Shown piece after piece: positions 61,822-64,000 of a stretch of DNA of 64,000 bases (position 1 is the stretch's first letter; each line of letters starts with the position of its first letter). The position numbers and the translations under genes are program-made. The stretch is from Caenorhabditis remanei. Taxonomy: Eukaryota; Nematoda; Chromadorea; Rhabditida; Rhabditidae. Where the stretch lies: the NCBI RefSeq assembly GCF_010183535.1, contig NW_026526124.1:1-64000 (forward strand). Direction: 5' to 3'. The notes under the pieces were generated by a model. That model saw only the letters and a program-made list of their open reading frames with translations. It was not told the DNA's origin and ran no database searches.

Positions 61822-62810
61822 ACAGTGCTCCACATAATGATACGCCACCCTTGAAAATTTCGAAAATCTCAAAAATGAGAAATGATGAAAATTCGTCCAT
61901 AACCGTATTGAAAACTCTTTATGAGTAACATTTGTTAGTTGCATAACAAAAACAAGCTTGATATAGCGAATTGAGAAAATTCCAATTTTTCAATTTTTTC
62001 GTTTTTTCCAATCCACAAAATGATACGACACTTTCCATTTTTTGCATTATTTCTTTACTTTTCTTTGCATCGATCAGATCAAAACCGTGTTTTCTGCTAT
62101 TTTATTGCTCTTTACATTAATGGGTCCAAAACAATTGCCGGCCGATAATGAAAAATGCCAGATGGACCCTCAAACTGCACAGAACTCATCAACCAGTCAA
62201 ATTTCAAAAGAAACAACCTGTTCGGGAGGTACACTCTGTCCATAGGTTGTGATTCCTGTAGATTATGGGGCGAAGATTATTTTAGAATGACATCCACGCT
62301 TTTGGACCGACACAAACGCAGAACCGTGCAGTTTGCTCCGAATTTAAGATCCACATGCTCTTAAAATCAATGTCAAAATGAGCTTTCTCGTGTCTGCAGA
62401 AACTTTTTATTGAGTTTTAGTTGAAAATCAGATTGGGAAACTCAGAGAAATGTGAAACGCATCGGCTATAACAAAGGTTTATCGTAATAACCTCCTAAAT
62501 TTGCCAAAAACTTACAAAGACGAAACTGAAGTTGAGTGAGGGTTACGGTGACTCCTCATTAAACTGAAAACCGGCTTATTCTTTTTGCAAATCATGTCGG
62601 CATTCTCGGTATTCAACTGTGTTGTCATAATTAAGTTTTTACTTGTTGTTAATTATGATTTGAAAACCGCATTCCACTTCAATGAGCTTACCGTAACCAT
62701 CACTCAACTTCAGTTTCGTCTTTGTAAGTTTTTGGCAAATTTAGGAGGTTATTACGATCAACCTTTGTTATAGCCGATGCGTTTCACATTTCTCTGAGTT
62801 TCCCAATCTG
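61822..62810. mobile_element. Truncated second copy of the CAGTGCTCC foldback element
   Basis: Starts with TA plus CAGTGCTCCACATAATGATA at about 61822 and matches the left arm of 11466-13058 with substitutions. It passes through a centre near 62640 and returns through part of the inverted arm, then stops at CCCAATCTG (62810), where the LTR at 62814 begins. The last part of its right arm is missing. Confidence 0.75.
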
Positions 62811-62813
62811 TTT

Positions 62814-63473
62814 TGTGCCCATAAAAGAAGGGTTAGTCCCTTTAGGAGCACAAGCCAGGCAGGGTAGACATGAAGGGTGATAGATAACGGAGAGGAAGTG
62901 AAGGGAACGAAGAGACGACGGAGATAGTAAGGAGAGACGGTGACGAGAGGACTAAGAGAGTGTGTGATTAGAAGAAGGATAGAGAGAATACTAAGTTTAT
63001 AGTGATTTTAGGCCTAAGTGTATGAAGAAGTGAGAAACCTGAAAAGAGAGAGAGAACGAAGAATTGGTGGTAATTATATAGATTTATTATTGTGGTTAAA
63101 GTGAGAACGCTTGGTGATTCGCGTTGTGAATGTTATTTATTATCATATTAGAAAACATATTAAATTAGGGAAAAACGTGAGAGACGTGACAGCGGTCCGT
63201 CGTCGTTCCAACCGATCCGATTCAAACTTGCCTCCGTCGACGGCAGCCCATCTCCACGGCAAGTGAGTCGCGACGCAGAGAAATGCCCAGCAGAGCGCGG
63301 AAGCAGCAGGACAGTGCAGAGGAAAACAGAAGGAGGCGATTCCAGGGAAAAGGACGACGGGGAAGCTGAAAAGGGGGGTTAGAAGGGTGGAGCTTTGCTC
63401 CTTTTAACTGTTTGTGTGTTTAGGTATTATTATGTATCGTACACGACTTGTGAAATCAAGGGATTTCACAACA
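62814..63473 (-). repeat. LTR (660 bp) of a retrotransposon
   Basis: The block has TG...CA ends (plus strand TGTGCCCATAAAAG to TTTCACAACA). One side is precisely the interrupted foldback element; the other side is a retroelement-like ORF. A G-rich run (CGGGGAG, minus strand) directly precedes the LTR start and fits a polypurine tract, so this would be the 3' LTR of a minus-strand element. The partner LTR is outside the window. Confidence 0.55.
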
Positions 63474-63504
63474 CTCCCCGGGCGGGCGGCTCCGGCTAAT
63501 GGAA

Positions 63505-64000
63505 TTAGTCGGAGGAACCCAGTCCGTGTGTATTCAGACCATCCACATTGCGTTGCTTTGCATGCAGATTTTCTGGACACCTTCCTGTTAGTTCTTCATC
63601 TGCTATCATTTCACCGAGTAATGCTTCGGCTTTTGTGAAGATGTATTCAGGTGTGAGTGTTCTGTTCTCTCTTTTAGCTGCGCATTTTTGTCTTACTATA
63701 AATGGCATTCAAGCTAGGAGGGAAAGGGTGGCTTGGTGATCAAAGAACAGTGGATCTGCTTCATTTATTTGGTCATAAAGTTGCCGAGATGCTCTGAGGT
63801 TGCGAATGAAGTTCTCAGAATTATCTGATACCACTCTTACTTTTTCGAGCTCTCGGACCAGACTTCTAACGCTGACGTGGTCTAGATATACTCTATCGAG
63901 ATTTTGAAATGTGATGAGGATTGCCTTTTTGGCGTCGTTTACGAGTGAACGGTGTACTGCTGCTTTTCCAGTCACTTTTTCGAGAAGGGTGTCTCTGACG
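63505..64000 (-). pseudogene. Retroelement internal ORF, Gag-like, broken, runs off the window
   Basis: Minus-strand frame 63975-63709 (AKKAILITFQNLDRVYLDHV, ENFIRNLRASRQLYDQINEA) ends at a stop, and the same frame goes on to 63505 (RENRTLTPEYIFTKAEALLG). The helical pattern resembles Gag regions of nematode LTR elements, but no zinc knuckle or enzymatic motif is visible. With the LTR only 30 bp downstream of the ORF end, the element must lack its pol region here or be internally deleted. Confidence 0.4.

Overview
The window looks like nuclear DNA of a nematode, most likely Caenorhabditis. Most introns are 42-60 nt, with GTAAG/GTGAG donors and TTTTCAG acceptors. There is an FBA_2-type F-box-associated gene, a BEL/Pao (Cer-like) retrovirus-like element with a phlebovirus-type glycoprotein, Maverick/Polinton DNA, and many TA-flanked inverted-repeat elements. 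The species cannot be named from sequence alone. The region is repeat-dominated: I support only four ordinary host protein genes, one tRNA gene and one decayed coiled-coil gene in 64 kb.

Layout. 1-9057 is the right part of a Maverick (copy A, + strand). In order it holds a decayed packaging ATPase, two small conserved Maverick genes (one broken), a chromodomain integrase with one 42-nt intron, a small membrane protein, a frameshifted minor-capsid-like gene, a frameshifted basic pVI/core-like gene, an intact major capsid gene, a spliced PAZ-like gene, a frameshifted adenovirus-type protease, a spliced proline-rich gene with a MYT1-like zinc finger, and a terminal region ending in CT at 9057. 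17127-22427 is a second, inverted copy (copy B) of the last 5.3 kb, nearly identical, in which the protease and the basic protein are open but everything beyond the minor-capsid C-terminus is missing. Between the copies lie a unique stretch, a foldback TIR element (11466-13058) and a satellite of about 34 units of 99 bp (13703-17092).

22428-26652 is a 4.2-kb palindrome with two arms of 1834 bp that starts at the base where Maverick copy B is cut. A diverged third copy of the arm sequence lies at 28715-29930. 26989-28258 is a mariner-like element with TA duplications. 32397-36442 is a five-exon gene of unknown function whose fourth intron contains a 1.7-kb foldback. 37895-38701 (-) encodes a predicted type I membrane protein. 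40150-48650 (-) is a BEL/Pao element whose Gag-PR-RT-RNaseH-IN-Env frame is continuous except for two stop codons. 50440-52283 (-) is the F-box-associated gene. 56639-57115 (+) encodes a small secreted cysteine-rich protein. 58480-59870 is a decayed coiled-coil gene. 61571-61643 (-) is tRNA-Asn(GTT). 62814-64000 is an LTR plus part of a retroelement ORF. LINE reverse-transcriptase remnants occur at about 36.6, 48.7 and 57.8 kb.

How the genes fit together: the Maverick genes form a virion morphogenesis block (ATPase, protease, major and minor capsid proteins, core-like proteins) plus an integrase. Two further genes are not part of the usual block: the PAZ-like gene and the MYT1-like finger gene. 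Each is preceded by a TATA box, is multi-exonic, and is open in both copies as far as can be judged. These two cargo genes are the most interesting content of the window: a PAZ fragment on a virus-like element suggests interference with, or use of, the worm small-RNA pathway, but that role is inference.
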